Shown here piece after piece: positions 11,838-24,100 of a DNA stretch of 64,000 nt. This DNA is from Vitellaria paradoxa. Lineage: Eukaryota > Streptophyta > Magnoliopsida > Ericales > Sapotaceae. Position 1 is the stretch's first letter, and every line of letters starts with the position of its first letter. Under the pieces are notes generated by a model that was given only the letters and a program-made list of their open reading frames with translations, was not told the origin of the DNA and ran no database searches. A program made the translations under genes and the position numbers. Location of the stretch: the NCBI GenBank assembly GCA_019916065.1, contig CM034244.1:31155933-31219932 (forward strand). The letters are read 5' to 3'.

Positions 11838-11990
11838 AATGTGTGTTTGGAGTGAAAAAAAAAAGTGAGATAAATTAAGATAAATTGAGAGATCGTAATG
11901 CGTGCAGTGAAAGAAAAAAGTTGATGTGATATAAAGTTAACAGAGATTTATAGAGTTTTTTGTTATTTTTTTGCAAACCAAACGGTGCCT
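11838..11990 (+). mobile_element. Tourist-like MITE, family A (short form)
   Basis: Begins near ATGTGTGTTTGGAGTG after TAA and ends CCAAACGGTGCC before TTAA. Family marks are AAGTGAGATAAATTAAGATA, a CGTAATGCGTGCAGTG block, and AGAGATTTATAGAG near the right end. It lacks the ~350-bp core of the long form. The left border coincides with the target duplication of the neighbouring LINE. Confidence 0.65.
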
Positions 11991-12466
11991 TAATCTATAT
12001 ATATCCTTACTAAAATTGTGAGACTTAAGATATTTTTTTTAAGAGTTAATTACCTTTACACTCTTTGTATTTAGGTCTATTTTCATTTTTACCCCATCAA
12101 CTTTATAAATGTGTATTAATACCGCTTGTGCTGCACACAAAAGTGTAACATTTGATGGATCTATTCAATTTAATAGTGCATGCGATACATGCATGTACAA
12201 AATGCAAGTGCTCAAAAAAAAAAAAAAAAAAAAAACTAAAATACCCTTAAAGCTTCAAATTTCTTTTTCTCTCTCTCTCTCTCTAGGTCACAAAGAAAAG
12301 GACCCGAGAACGACGAAACCCCAATGAAGCACTGGTTCTCCAGTAACTCGCCAAGTGCTACCTTCCATCGTCGCTCCAAATCACTAGTATTGCCCAAGAC
12401 TTGGATGTTCTCATTTCCTCTTTTTCGCCGTTCTTCTCCTGTAAAGCTTCAGATCTTTCTCTCTTC

Positions 12467-12498
<32 letters not shown>

Positions 12499-12729
12499 TT
12501 GGGTTACAGATCTCTCTTTCTCTCTCCGGGTTTCAGCAAACCCATATCTAGCTGCGAATGTTAATTTAAGATATATATATATATATACATAGATGATTTG
12601 AGATTTTGGAATTTTGTGCATATATATATACACACAGATTTTGGGTTTGGGAGTTAATTTTGGAGATAATTTTGGGTTTCGAAGATGATTTTGGAAATGA
12701 TTTATAGATGATTTTAAAGATAATTTGAA

Positions 12730-15700
12730 CTTCGCCTATGTTGGGGTATCCTTAACATAGCCGGTCCCAAGTCTAGACAAAGGAAGAGGGTTGTGCGTTA
12801 GGTAGCCGACAGCCAGCACAATATTCAGTCGAATTTTTTTCATGGATTTGACACCTAATGAGATTTCGTGGGAGTGTCCCCTACTTAGCGACGCACTGTA
12901 TGGTCCGAGTACAGTGTTAAATAAGCAAGGACTACTACATCGGTGCCCGGGTGCAGTGTTAAATAAGCAAGGATCCTTACACTTTCTTGGACAAGTGAGG
13001 GGGTAAGGAAGCTAGTCCAAAATATGAGGCTGAGATTAGGTACTTGGAACATTGGAAGCTTAACTGGAAAACTTATGGAAGTGGTGGATACAATGAAAAT
13101 GAGACGAATTGCAATTGCTTGCTTGCAAAAGACAACGTGGGTGAGACAGAAAGCTAAAGAGATTGAGATGACTGGGTATAAGTTATGATATACAGGACTT
13201 AATAAATCAGGGAATGAGGTCGGCATAGTAGTAAGCAAGGACCTAAAGGAAGATATAGTTAATGTAAAATGCTGTAAAGATAGGATTATTCCAATTAAGT
13301 TAGTGTTAGGAGAAGAGATAGTAAACGTAATTAGTGTTTATGCCCCCAGGCGGGCTTAGGAGATGAACATAAAGAGAAGTTTTGGAAGGACTTAGAAAGA
13401 ACGCTATTAGAGATACCCTAAGGAGAGATGGTCTTCATAGGAGGAGATTTGAACGGTCATGTAGGACGCGATGTAGATGGATACATAGGAGTACATGAGG
13501 GATATGGATACAGTAATAGAAATGAAACAGGGAAGAATATTTTGGAGTTTGCAGTGGCTTATGATCTTATGGTGACGAACACCTTTTTTAGGAAAAGAGA
13601 GGAACATCTGGTGACATATAAAAGTGGCTTCTCAAGGACACAAATTGATTTCTTCTTAACTAGGAAAAAAGAGACCGCGTAACTTGTAAAGATTGCAAGG
13701 TTATACCAGGGGAGAGCTTGACTTCCCAACATAGGTTGTTGGTCATAGATGTACAGCTTCAAAGATGGACTAGAAAAAAGAAGTTGTATAAATACTCAAG
13801 GACTAAATGGTGGAACTTAAAAGGTGATAAGCAACTAGCATTTAGGGAAAGAGTACTAGAGGAAGACGTCTGGGCAGTAAATGAGAGTGTAAATAATATG
13901 TGGGATTAGGTAGCAGAGTGTATTAGGAGGGTAGCGAAAGAAGTTTTAGGGGAATCCAAAGGGAGTGCTCCGGCACAGAAAGAGACATGGTGGTAGAGCG
14001 AAGCCATCCAAGACAAGATAAGAGTTAAAAAATAGTGTTTTAAATCTTGGTAAAATGATAGAAATGAAGTGAACTTGGAGAGGTATAAAGAAGCAAAAAG
14101 AGAAACCAAAAAGGCAATTAGTGAGGCTAAGGCAAAGGCATTTGAGGATTTATATAGGCGACTTGACACTAAGGAGGGGTGAAAGAGAGATATTCAAGCT
14201 TGCTAAATCCAGAGATAGGCGGACCAAAGATTTAAACCAAGTTAAATGCATTAAGGATGAGGATGAAAAGGTATTAGTAAAGGAAGAGGAGATAAATGAG
14301 CGTTGGAAGAGCTACTTCTACAAGTTATTTAACGAAAGCAGTAGTAGTGACATACAATTGGGGCAGTTTACCACCTTTAGGGAAGAATTAAATCGTATGT
14401 TCTATAGGAGAATCAGTACGGAAGAAGTAAAAGAAGTATTGAAAAAGATGAAGAATGGGAAAGCGGTTGGAAACCAGATAGTATCCCTATTGATGTTTGG
14501 AGGTGCCTAGGGGAGTGTGGCATAAGTTGGTTGATAAAACTTTTTAATATAGTGCTAAAGAGCAAGAAGATACCTAATGCATGAAGGAAAAGTATTCTTA
14601 TACCCATATACAAGAACAAATGAGATATTCAGAACTGTGTGAACTACCGTAGGATTAAATTGATGAGTCATACAATGAAATTATGGGAGAGAGTTATTGA
14701 GAGAAGACTAAGAAGGACAACAAACGTTTTAGAGAATCAATTTGGTTTCATGCCTAGGAGATCAACCATGGAGGCTATCTTTCTCCTAGGGAGGTTAATG
14801 GAACAGTATAGGGAAGGTCAAAAAGATTTACATATGGTGTTCATTGATTTAGAGAAGGCTTATGACCGGGTTCCTAGGGAGATTCAATGGAGAGTATTGG
14901 AAAAGAAAGGAGCGTATATCGCTTATATAGAGGCGATAAAGGACATGTATGATAGAGCCATGACATCTACACGGATGACTGGTGGAGATACTAAAGAGTT
15001 TCCTATCACGATTAGTCTACACCAAGGCTCAGCGTTAAGCCCATACTTGTTTGGTCTAGTTATAGATGAGATTACAAGACTTATTCAGGATGAGATGCCG
15101 CAGTGTATACTATTTGCAGATGATATTGTTTTAGTAGATGAGACGAGAGAAGGAGTGAATGCTAAGCTAGAATTGTGTCGGGAAACGTTAGAAACAAAAG
15201 GGTTTAGGATAAGCCGATGTAAAATGGAATATATAGAATGCAAGTTTAGTCAAAGTAGAGTAACTAGTAGTATAGAAATAAGTTTAGGTGCACAAAAGAT
15301 TGTAGAGAAAGAAAACTGTAGGTTCCTTGGGTCTATGGTGCAACAAGATGGAAGGATTGATACTGATGTAAGTCACAGGATTCAAGCTCGGTGGACTAAA
15401 TGAAAGAGTGCTTCGGGGGTCTTGTACGATCGAAAAGTCCCCCTCAAGGTAAAAGGAAAGTATTATAAGATGGCAGTAAGACCAGCGTTGCTATATGAAT
15501 CAGAATGTTAGGCAGTAAAGCATAATCATGTTCAGAAGATGGCAGTTGCGGAGATGAGAATGCTAAGATGGATGTGCGGGATTACAAGGAGAGATAGGAT
15601 TAGGAATGAGGAGATTAGGGATAAAGTAAAAATATAACCGATTAAAAATAAAATGAGAGAAAATCGATTAAGATGGTTCGGTTATGTTAGAAGGCGTCCA

Positions 15701-15916
15701 ACGAAGACACTTGTGGGAAGTTGTGAAAGCATAGAGATTGCTAGGAGTATGAGAGGAAGAAGAAGATCCAAGAGAAGTTGGAAATAAACTATTAGACAAG
15801 ACCTTGCTTACCTGAATTTAACGGAGAATATGGCCCTAAACAGATTTGATTGACATCGTCAAATCCATATAGCCGACCCCACCTAGTGGGAAAAGGCTTA
15901 GTTTGGTTTGGTTTGG
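12730..15916 (+). mobile_element. Near full-length RTE-clade LINE, copy B
   Basis: A 3.19-kb non-LTR retrotransposon is flanked by exact 18-bp target duplications TTTTAAAGATAATTTGAA (12712-12729 and 15917-15934). Order: a GC-richer 5' leader with a small CTATGTT/AACATAG hairpin, endonuclease, reverse transcriptase, and a short 3' end CACCTAGTGGGAAAAGG followed by GGTTTGGTTTGG. The length fits plant RTE elements, which are short and have one ORF. It is inserted in the older long-terminal element at 12043-16590. A second copy (39189-42356) is similar along its length. Confidence 0.9.
13024..15886 (+). pseudogene. RTE LINE endonuclease-reverse transcriptase polyprotein, broken
   Basis: The frame opens at ATG 13024 with MRLRLGTWNIGSLTGKLMEV. 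This is the apurinic endonuclease domain; its GGDLNGHVGRD motif is at about 13440-13475 and SRTQIDFFLT at about 13630. The reverse transcriptase follows: [14 protein letters not shown] (about 14841), [11 protein letters not shown] (about 15020) and [14 protein letters not shown] (about 15112). A C-terminal ALLYESE/MRMLRWMCGITR segment is at about 15480-15590. Expected role: target-primed reverse transcription. It is dead: there are frameshifts (for example an extra G near 14177) and many stops (for example TGA at 15401-15403). The endonuclease part is what plant annotations often mislabel as craniofacial development protein 2-like. Confidence 0.9.
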
Positions 15917-16821
15917 TTTTAAAGATAATTTGAAAATAATTTTGGGTTTGGGAAATACTTTTTTAGAGATGATTCTAGGTTTGGTGTTCATTCCCATAGT
16001 CTTTCTCCTCAAAGATTGATCTCTCCACTCTCATAGTCTCTCTCTTCAACCTGATGGAGTCCAAGTGAAGAAATTTCCCCCCAAACTAGACCCTAATAAG
16101 CCCCTCAGCCCCCTAATCTCCATTTGTGGAGTTTCCAAGCTCTTGGCAGTAATTCTAAAAAAGTGACCTATTGTCCGAAGCTGAAGGTCCAACTTTTACC
16201 TTTTTAACACCTCCATTATTTCAGACATGATGGGTAATACATTATTGGTCTTTATTTTATCTTCAACTTTTTCAGGTGGGTTGCTTCTTATTACTTTTGA
16301 TGGGAAAATTCAACTGGATTTCTATTTGATTGTTTGGGGGAAATATGAGTGATTATGCTGCTAGGGTTGCAAGAATGAAGCTCTATGGATTCTTGTTGAA
16401 GAACAGAGAAGAGAGAAAAGGATAGTGATGAAGAAGAAGAGAAAGGTAATTTTGTTATTTTAGCGCTTAATGTAATGTCGTCAAACATTATACTTTTGTG
16501 TACAGTACAGGAGTAGTAGTGTACATTTATGAATTTGAGGGGTAAAATTGAAAATGGACCTAAGTACAAGGGGTGTAAATGTAATTAAACTTTTTTAATG
16601 GCCAGTTGATAGGACCAATTATCTATCTATACTATTATAGGGCAAATTCATAAGTTTGGTAAAACTCCTTTTTTGGTGGTCTTTATCTTTGGTGTAGTAT
16701 TTTTTTTTCATCCCATAATATTCTTTAACTTTCTATAACTACCTATATTTCAATAGAATTAACAAGTAATTTTTTTTATAACTTCCAACTTTTACCTTTT
16801 TAATACCTCCATTATTTCTTA

Positions 16822-16969
16822 GGTGTGTTTAGAGTGATAAAAAGTGAGATAAAGTAAGATAAATTGTGAGTTCGTAATTCGTACAGTGAGATAAAATAGT
16901 GAATAACTTTTAGAGATTTTCAGAAATTTTTAGAGATTTTCAGAGATTTATAACAAACCAAATGGAGTC
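16822..16969 (+). mobile_element. Tourist-like MITE, family A (short form)
   Basis: A 148-bp element opens GGTGTGTTTAGAGTG and ends CCAAATGGAGTC. It has exact TTA duplications at 16819-16821 and 16970-16972. Internal AAAGTGAGATAAAGTAAGAT and TCGTAATTCGTACAGTG match the copies at 11838 and 44048. Just before it, a ~34-bp stretch (CAACTTTTACCTTTTTAATA, about 16786) repeats a sequence at about 16190. Confidence 0.75.
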
Positions 16970-16972
16970 TTA

Positions 16973-18471
16973 AATGTCCTTTAACTACCTGCTATTTTGT
17001 AATTTTTTTATTTTCTTTAAATGCTCCTTAATCATGTATTATTTACTTAGATAACCTTAACTACTTATTATTTACTACTTGAATCACTTTTGTTAATTTC
17101 TTTATAATTAACAAATTAATTAATGATATGCACATAATTTAAAAATAAAAATTAAAAAAAATTATGTGTATTGCGTGTGTACCAGTATTTAGAACATATG
17201 TAAAAATAAAAATTAATAAAAAAATTAAGTAAATATTTATAATTTGCAAAAGAATAAAAAATAAAATTTAATAGAAAAATTGATAATAAATTAAGATAAA
17301 AAAATTTCCACGCATCACATGTGCGCCGGCGTCTAGTGTTAATAATTGATTTGTAACAAAAATGTTGGGCTTGTTTAGCAAATGTGTTGACTCATAACTG
17401 GTTAAATTCGTTAAATATTAGGGCTTGTTTAATATTTATATTAATATATATAATTATGTAATATTTATATAAATATATTTATTCTTTTGTATTTATATTA
17501 TGTATAATATAATACGTGCTTCATTCTAAAAATTTCATTAAAATTTTAGGTTGTTGTTTTATTTAATTTCCATTTTAATAAATTGTATTTTTAAATTCAA
17601 AACTCATTTAGTAACTATAATAAATGAACCTTAAATTATTTATCAAAAAAATGAAATTCTTTTAAAAAAATTAAAAAAAAAAAAAGCTAAACAAGACGAA
17701 TCTAAGTTTCTCAAAATGGTTAATTAAGGAGGTGAGCTTGAACTCACCTATTCAGACTTGTGGTAAATTAGAGTCTAACGCATGCATATATACTAGTTAC
17801 CAATTTTGTGCTATGCATTTTTTATATTATATATTTTTAAAATATAAAAATAAAATAATACATATTTAAACAGAAAGAAATAATAATAGAATATTATATA
17901 TTTGAATAAATAATCAAATAAAATTGTCTTGTAAGAGATTTAATTTTACACAGCCTAACTTATATGAAAATTTTGATTAATATATAATTTAATTTGAATA
18001 AAAATTAAAATACTAAGTGATAAGTAATAAAACAAATATTCCAATCAATAATCAAATAGCATTTCTAAGAACTTCTATCATAGTTGAATTATTTTTATTT
18101 TTTATGTTATCGAACTTGAATAAAAATTTTAAATATTATTATTATCCAACTTAAATCATATAATATTTCAAAAAATATTATTATTTTTAAATTATAATAT
18201 ATTAAGGGATGAATGCAATTCAATTTTGATAATTGTAATATTTAGAATTCAAATATTAAGTGATAAGTGTTGAATTATAAAAATTTAATCAACCTAGAAT
18301 TCAAATATTAAATAATAAGTATGATTTAATTTAGATAATTGATTGTAATATTAATTTTAAATAATTATCAATTAATAAAATTAAATATTTTGAAAGATAC
18401 GTGTCACAATGAAATATCAACTTATAAAACTTTATCAATTTAACATTTGTTAGGCGTTTGGTATGAATATT
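16973..18471. other. AT-rich intergenic DNA
   Basis: No gene or element boundary is seen. Long A/T runs and reiterated AATTCAAATATTAAGTGATA-like stretches (about 18240-18330) suggest decayed repeats. Confidence 0.5.
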
Positions 18472-18476
18472 ATAAA

Positions 18477-19135
18477 TGCTGGTACAAAATAAATTTAGGA
18501 CACATGGCCCATTTACCGAGCATCATATAGAGCACATTAGGAGCACGCTCGGCGATGGTTTAGCGATTGAAAGGATACTGTAGTTGGGCCCAACTGCTTG
18601 ATAATGAGATCCCAACTATAAATGCCCAATGATAATAAATGAACTAGATTTATTACCTAAAATACAATATTGCTAGTTTCTTTCGTTACAAGTGACTGAC
18701 AGATGTGGCATGTGGACAGTTTTCGAAGTTGCATTCCGTCTATTCAGACACTACACTCACTCGCGTATTTAATGCAAAGTAAGGGTATTAAATGAGAAGT
18801 GAAAGGCATTCGAAGGAAAGTAAGAGGCATATATCAGGGGGTATCGTTACGATTTGATTTTTTCATATTACTTTATTTATTTTACCATACGATAAATACC
18901 ATACTTAGCTCCAAAATCCAGGTACATTCACTATTGTCAACCAAGTGTATTACTCATTACTTTGCTCCTTTTAATTCTCTTAAAAGCTTTTGCTAACTTA
19001 AGTATCGAAGGGTTTTCTAGTCAGGGTCCCTCTCTCCAACTATAACTTTTGTTTTCTTTGTGCTCGGCAGGTCAGCGATTAAATCTCCAGTTGACGTGGT
19101 GAGCAGTTCCAACTGTGATTTTTTATTGCCGAACA
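18477..19135 (+). repeat. 5' LTR of the Tat gypsy element
   Basis: 659 bp from TGCTGGTACAAAATAAATTT to GCCGAACA. A TATA-like GATAAATACCATAC lies near 18890. Compared with the 3' LTR it lacks a ~24-bp piece after about 18536 (the 3' copy has GTGACATGCGGCATTCTACC there). Confidence 0.9.
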
Positions 19136-19155
19136 TTTGGCGGCCACCATGAGGC
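19136..19155 (+). other. Candidate primer binding site
   Basis: TTTGGCGGCCACCATG follows the LTR directly. The TGGCG core fits a site complementary to a tRNA 3' end (CCA). The rest does not match the TGGCGCCGTTGCC site common in plant gypsy elements, so it is mutated or uses another tRNA. Confidence 0.4.
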
Positions 19156-19223
19156 ACATTTCATTGTTCCCCATACACTTTTACTCTGGAAAATTCTTTG
19201 TTCTTTCAAAGTTCACTAATAAT

Positions 19224-19425
19224 GGGGTTCCAAGATGCTGTAGTGGATTTTATATTACAAGGGCTGCAGTGAAACATTTAAAGGTCAGGATTTAATCAAA
19301 AGTTATTGATTTTGTCAAACAATATTTATTACAGCATTTATTAAATCTTTTGATTAAATCCTGACCTTTGGATGCTTCACTTCAGCTCTTACAGTGTAAA
19401 ATCCACTGCAGCATCTTGGAACCCC
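19224..19425. mobile_element. Foldback element inserted in the retrotransposon leader
   Basis: Two arms of about 77 bp form a near-perfect inverted repeat starting GGGGTTCCAAGATGCTG and containing AAAGGTCAGGATTTAATC. They enclose a ~45-bp loop. TAATAAT flanks both sides (19217-19223 and 19426-19432), consistent with a 7- to 8-bp target duplication. Most arm mismatches are C/T differences that would form G-U pairs in sense RNA, so a transcript could fold into a long hairpin. No coding capacity. It sits between the primer site and gag. Confidence 0.7.
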
Positions 19426-19558
19426 TAATAATGACTTCAGGTGGAAACACAACACCCCCACCTTCTCCTCGTGTGGGGATAAGATAACACTGTCCAAAAT
19501 AAAAGGAAGTGCGTTGGTGATATGAACTCCAGGATTGGAGTCCAGCAGAAAGAAAAAG

Positions 19559-21060
19559 ATGGATGACTCGAAGGCTGTGAAATGGAGGCAAGAATTATTG
19601 GCAAAGGCTAGTAAAAAACAAGCTGAGTTGGAAGAGATACTCCTTGAGCTAAGTAAAGAAAATGGAAAATAAACAGCTCGAGCTAAGCTGGAAGAGATAC
19701 TCCTTGAGCTAAGTAAAGAAAAAAGAAAATAAGCAGCTCGAGCTGAAACTAATCCTGATGATTCAGAACTTGGTCCAAGCGAAAGCTATGACACCATGTA
19801 TGGTGATTCGGAAGACTAAGGTGATGCCGAAGCATTGGAAGCTAACAAAGTACAATCTGACCCTAGGCACGAAGGCCGCTCTGTTCAAAAGGAGATCCTT
19901 TATTCTAGGCCTGTTGGAGAAAGTTCCACGCAGGTCTAGCACCCGGAAGCCTTACAACCATGAAGAGAAAGGCCATCCAAGTCTCACCACAAAGGAGCCA
20001 CCCACAAAAAGAAACAATCCAGCCATAAGAAGTACCACCATACAAGTAGAAGCTCCTCCAGTAAACACGTGGCTCCCATAAAACCCAAAAAGTTTGGCAA
20101 GATGAAAGTGGTAGAGAATGAGCAATACAATGAGTGGAAGGCCTCTGACCAGAGCACCCAAATGATGGCAAGAAGGGCTTTTGGACGGATCTCTACCCTA
20201 AGGTTCAACATTTATAATGGTAAATCAGATCTTTTGGCGTAGTACCGTCACTACATACAGGCGATGACACTTTGGAGCTTGAACGATGATCATATGCGTA
20301 GAGTGTTCCCATCAAGTTTGGGAGACATAGCCCTCCAATGATTCTGTAAGCTGACCCTAGGAAGCATTAGGAGTTGGAAGCAATTGGCCAAGGAGTTTGT
20401 CACATGATTTTTGGTTAATGCAAAGCAGCCAAAAAAACTACTGATTTGCTCTTCATAATGAATAAAAAGAGCAGTGAAAGTTTAAGGGACTACTCCCGGA
20501 GGTATAGGGAGCTCTACAACAAAGTAGAAGGATGCTTATGATAACTTGCTGTGACCTCATTCAAATTAAGTTTATGAAAAAAAGATAAGCTCTGGTTATC
20601 ACTGATGAAGAAGCCAGTAGCCAAAATGTTTGACCTTATGTGTAGAATTTAAAAATAAACAACAATTGAGGACGAGACTAAGCCCGTTGAGCAAAAAGAA
20701 GGAAGATCTATAGCATCCAAGAATGAGAAAGGCAAATAGAGAAGGCCTAAATATGCTAGAGAGGGAAAATCTGTATTTGAGGCCATCAATATGGTGTTTA
20801 AGGAGCTCATCTTCAGGATTCTCTCCCAGATACGAGATAAGCCATACTTTAGGTGGTCAAAGAAGTTGCCTGATTTCTCAGGTCAGAAAAGTTATAAGGA
20901 TTACTGTGCTTATCGCTGGGATAAGGGGCATTGTACAGGATCTTACCGTTCCTTACGACAACATCTCGAGAATCTAGTGAGACAAGAGCACTTAAGGGAG
21001 TATGTAGACGAATCGAAGATCGAGAATGTTGGCGATCCTCCCCAAGCACAATGGGGCGGT
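19559..21060 (+). pseudogene. gag of the Tat gypsy element, broken
   Basis: The ATG at 19559 starts MDDSKAVKWRQELLAKASKK. A 60-bp tandem duplication (19621-19680 and 19681-19740, 20 codons, ELEEILLELSKE in each) is followed by stops. The retrotransposon gag core is recognisable from about 20150 to 20560: MMARRAFGRISTLRFNIYNG, then YRHYIQAMTLWSLNDD, QLAKEFVT and SLRDYSRRYRELYNKVE. A zinc-knuckle-like region, YCAYRWDKGHCTGSYRSLR, is at about 20901-20957. Expected role: the structural protein of the particle. Several in-frame stops and frameshifts kill it. Confidence 0.85.
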
Positions 21061-21119
21061 CATAGGAGGAGAATGGAGAATGCTAATGAAGGAGATTCCG
21101 TGAAAGAAGCCCAGCTCCC

Positions 21120-24100
21120 ACCAAGGGTGAGGATCAAGAGGAACATAGAGAGACCACCAGTCATCTTCGCCATCCATATAGGGTCACCCCCAGAGTATAA
21201 TTGCCTGTCCTTGACCTGGAAAATAGCAAGTAGGTCGATCTGGTGAGGTTCTAAAAGTTTCTAGAATCCCGAGCAAGCATTCGAGGTGTGAGAGTGCTCG
21301 GGAGATTACATTCCATGAAGATGAATGCTTTAGAGTACGACAACCACATAATGACGCACTTGTGATCACCCTGAAGATTTTTGAGTCGAATGTCAAGAAG
21401 GTTTTCGTGGCTGCTGAGAGTTCTACAGAAGTTATGTTTCTTAGTCTGGTTAAGAAACTTGGCTTGACTGAAGAAGATTTGAAGCCAGCAGAATGCCCGA
21501 TGATAGGGTTCAACTCTGCCCTAGTCTGGCCACTGGGTATATTTATAATCCCCGTCCGAGCTGGCCTAGTGGAATATGAGGTTAAATTCACGGTAGTAGA
21601 CTCTCTATCTTCATATAATGCCATTATTGGAAGGTCATGGATCTACATGTTGAAGGTAATCCTCTCAACTTATCACCAAGTTCTTAAGTTTCCCTACGAC
21701 GACGAGATGATAGAGATCAGGGGGGCCAAGACCCATCACGGAGATGCTTCACTACCACCCTTAAATCCAAACCATTGCTCAAGCAAGTCTAACTAACAGA
21801 AATACCATAGGACACCCTGAAGATCGATGATAACGTATGAGATCCATAGTAGAAGGCTGTTAAGGGACTGGAAAGGTTCCAGGTTGGTCTTGCCAAAGAC
21901 GATAGGTTTTTCTTGATTGGGTCCAACCTTGGAGCTAAGGAGAAGTTAGAGCTGACCGAGATGCTATTGAATAACATTGGAACCTTTGCCTGGACTCCAC
22001 AAGAAATGCTAAGTATTTCTCCTGAGGTGATGAGTCATAAGTTAAATGTTAATCCAGGGGCAAAACCTATAATCCAAAAGGTAAGGAGGTCCGCATTATA
22101 GCATGCGGAAGCTGTCATAGAAGAGGTCGGCAAACTACTGGAGGCCGAAGCTATTAGGGAACTCTTATACCCTGAATGACTGGCCAACACAGTAGTTATT
22201 AAGAAAAAATGGGAAAGTGGAGGGTCAGTGTTGACTACGTAGACCTAAACAAGGCCTATTTAATAGACCCATTTCCCCTACTGAAGATCGATCAACTAGT
22301 TGACTCAATAGTTGGAAGCTCAAGGATGTCTTTCCTGGATGCATACAGAGGGTACCATCAGATTTTTATGCATGGCCTTGATGAGGAGAATACGTCATTC
22401 ATTACCCCAGGAGGGGTTTATTGCTACAGGGTCATGCCATTTGGCCTAAAGAATGCTGTTACTACCTATCAATGACTTGTCACGAAGATCTTCAAGGATA
22501 ACCTCAGCAAAATCATGAAAGTGTACATTGACGATATGGTGGTAAAGAGTAAAGAGTCAGATACCCATCTTCAGCACTTGCAGCATGTCTTCTTCACTAT
22601 TGACAAGTATGGGTTGAAGCTCAATGCCGCCAAATGTGCCTTCAGAGTAAGTTATGGGTAGTTTTTAGACCATTTGGTCACTAGGAGAGGAATTGAGGTT
22701 GATCTCGACCAGATTAAAGCTATTCAATCGATTGACCTACCTTATACCAAGAAGGAGGTTCAAAAGCTTATAGGGATAGTAGCGGCACTGAACAGATTCA
22801 TAAGCTGAGCATCAGATAAGTGCCAACCATTTTTTAAGCTTTTGAAAGGGATAAACAAGATGGTCTGGGATAGCGAGACAAACTAAGCACTGGGGAAGCT
22901 TAAAGAATATCTAATAACTGCCCCAATCTTATCAACCCCCTAGTTAGGGGATGTGCTACAGCTGTACTTGGCAGTTTTGGAACATGCAGTCAGTACTGTC
23001 CTACTAAGAAAGGAGGAAGGGAGATAAAAGCCCATTTACTACACAAGTAAGACTTTATAGGGGCTGAGACCAGGTATCTCCTCCTAGAAAAATTGACCTT
23101 AATGTTAGTGATGGCCTCCAGGAAGCTAGCCCACTACTTTTATGCTCACACTATTCAGGTAGTGACGAATCAACCTATCGGCCAGCTTTTAAAAAAAGCA
23201 GGCATCACAAGGAGGATAACCAAGTGGGTAGTTTTACTTAGAGCTTTTGACATAAGATTTGTGCCAAGGATAGCAATAAAGGCACAAGTCTTAGCAAATT
23301 TTGTGACAGATTTTACCCTTCCAGTCCTTGAGCAAATACAAGAGGTGTGGCAGCTCGAAATCAACTCAAAGGCTGAAGTTGTTCCAGAGGTAGCTACACC
23401 TTTATGGCAGATAGAAGTGGATGGGTCCTCGTCCAAAAGAGGTGCTAGAGTAAGAATAGTTTTGACAACCCTAGAAGGGGTAATAATTGAATACGCAATA
23501 AAGTTGAGTTTTGAAGCCACTGATAATGAAACAAAGTATGAGGCTTTCTTGGCTAGACTTGATGTTGCTTAGCATTTTTTTGCTCGAAACGTGCTAATCA
23601 AGATAGATTCCCAATTGGTGGAAAACCAATTGAAGGTTAAGTGTGTGGTGAGAAATGAAAGTATGGCTGAATATTTGGAGCTATCAAAGAAAAAGCTGGA
23701 GTACTTCAATGTAGTGAGAGTTGAGTTGATTGGAAGTGATCACAACACCCATGCAAACGCTCTGGCAACTTTGGCTATATCTCCAAGGACCAAACTTACT
23801 AATACGGTTTTCTTGGAGGTACTTGAAAAACTGAGCATATAAAGGTGAAAAAGTGGCATGTGTTCAATTGGGTTCATCTTAGATGGATCTAATTATCTTC
23901 CATCTAAAAGATGGCACCCTCCCTCAAGATAAAGTTGAGGCAAGAAAGTTGAGTATCAAGGCCACAAGGTTTGGCTCTCCTTTAATTATAAACTATACAA
24001 GGTGTCCTTTATAAGCCTTTATCTTCTTTGTGTTCATCCTAACAAGGTACAGGACGTTCCTTATGAAATACATGAAGGGGTCTATAAAGCATACACTAGG

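Larger units (their letters stand above)
12043..16590. mobile_element. Old element with long inverted termini, interrupted by a LINE
   Basis: The left end (12043-12160) and the right end (16480-16590, reverse-complemented) align over more than 110 bp. Left AATTACCTTTACACTC, TTAGGTCTATTTTCA and ACACAAAAGTGTAACATTTG face right AATTACATTTACACCC, TTAGGTCCATTTTCA and ACACAAAAGTATAATGTTTG. The similarity continues weakly inward. Without the RTE LINE (12730-15916) the element is about 1.35 kb. CT-rich stretches (12265-12285, 12465-12492) resemble a captured gene leader. The long termini suggest a Mutator-like element; no exact target duplication was established. Confidence 0.55.

Noticed and set aside
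12324..12633. Overlapping small frames on both strands
   Set aside because: They are produced by CT microsatellites (SLSLSL / RERERE) and have no conserved domain.
19905..20211. Antisense frames over gag
   Set aside because: Shadows of the gag coding strand; the plus strand carries the recognisable gag motifs.
23170..23520. 116-codon antisense frame over pol
   Set aside because: Lies opposite the second RNase H domain, whose motifs are clear on the plus strand.
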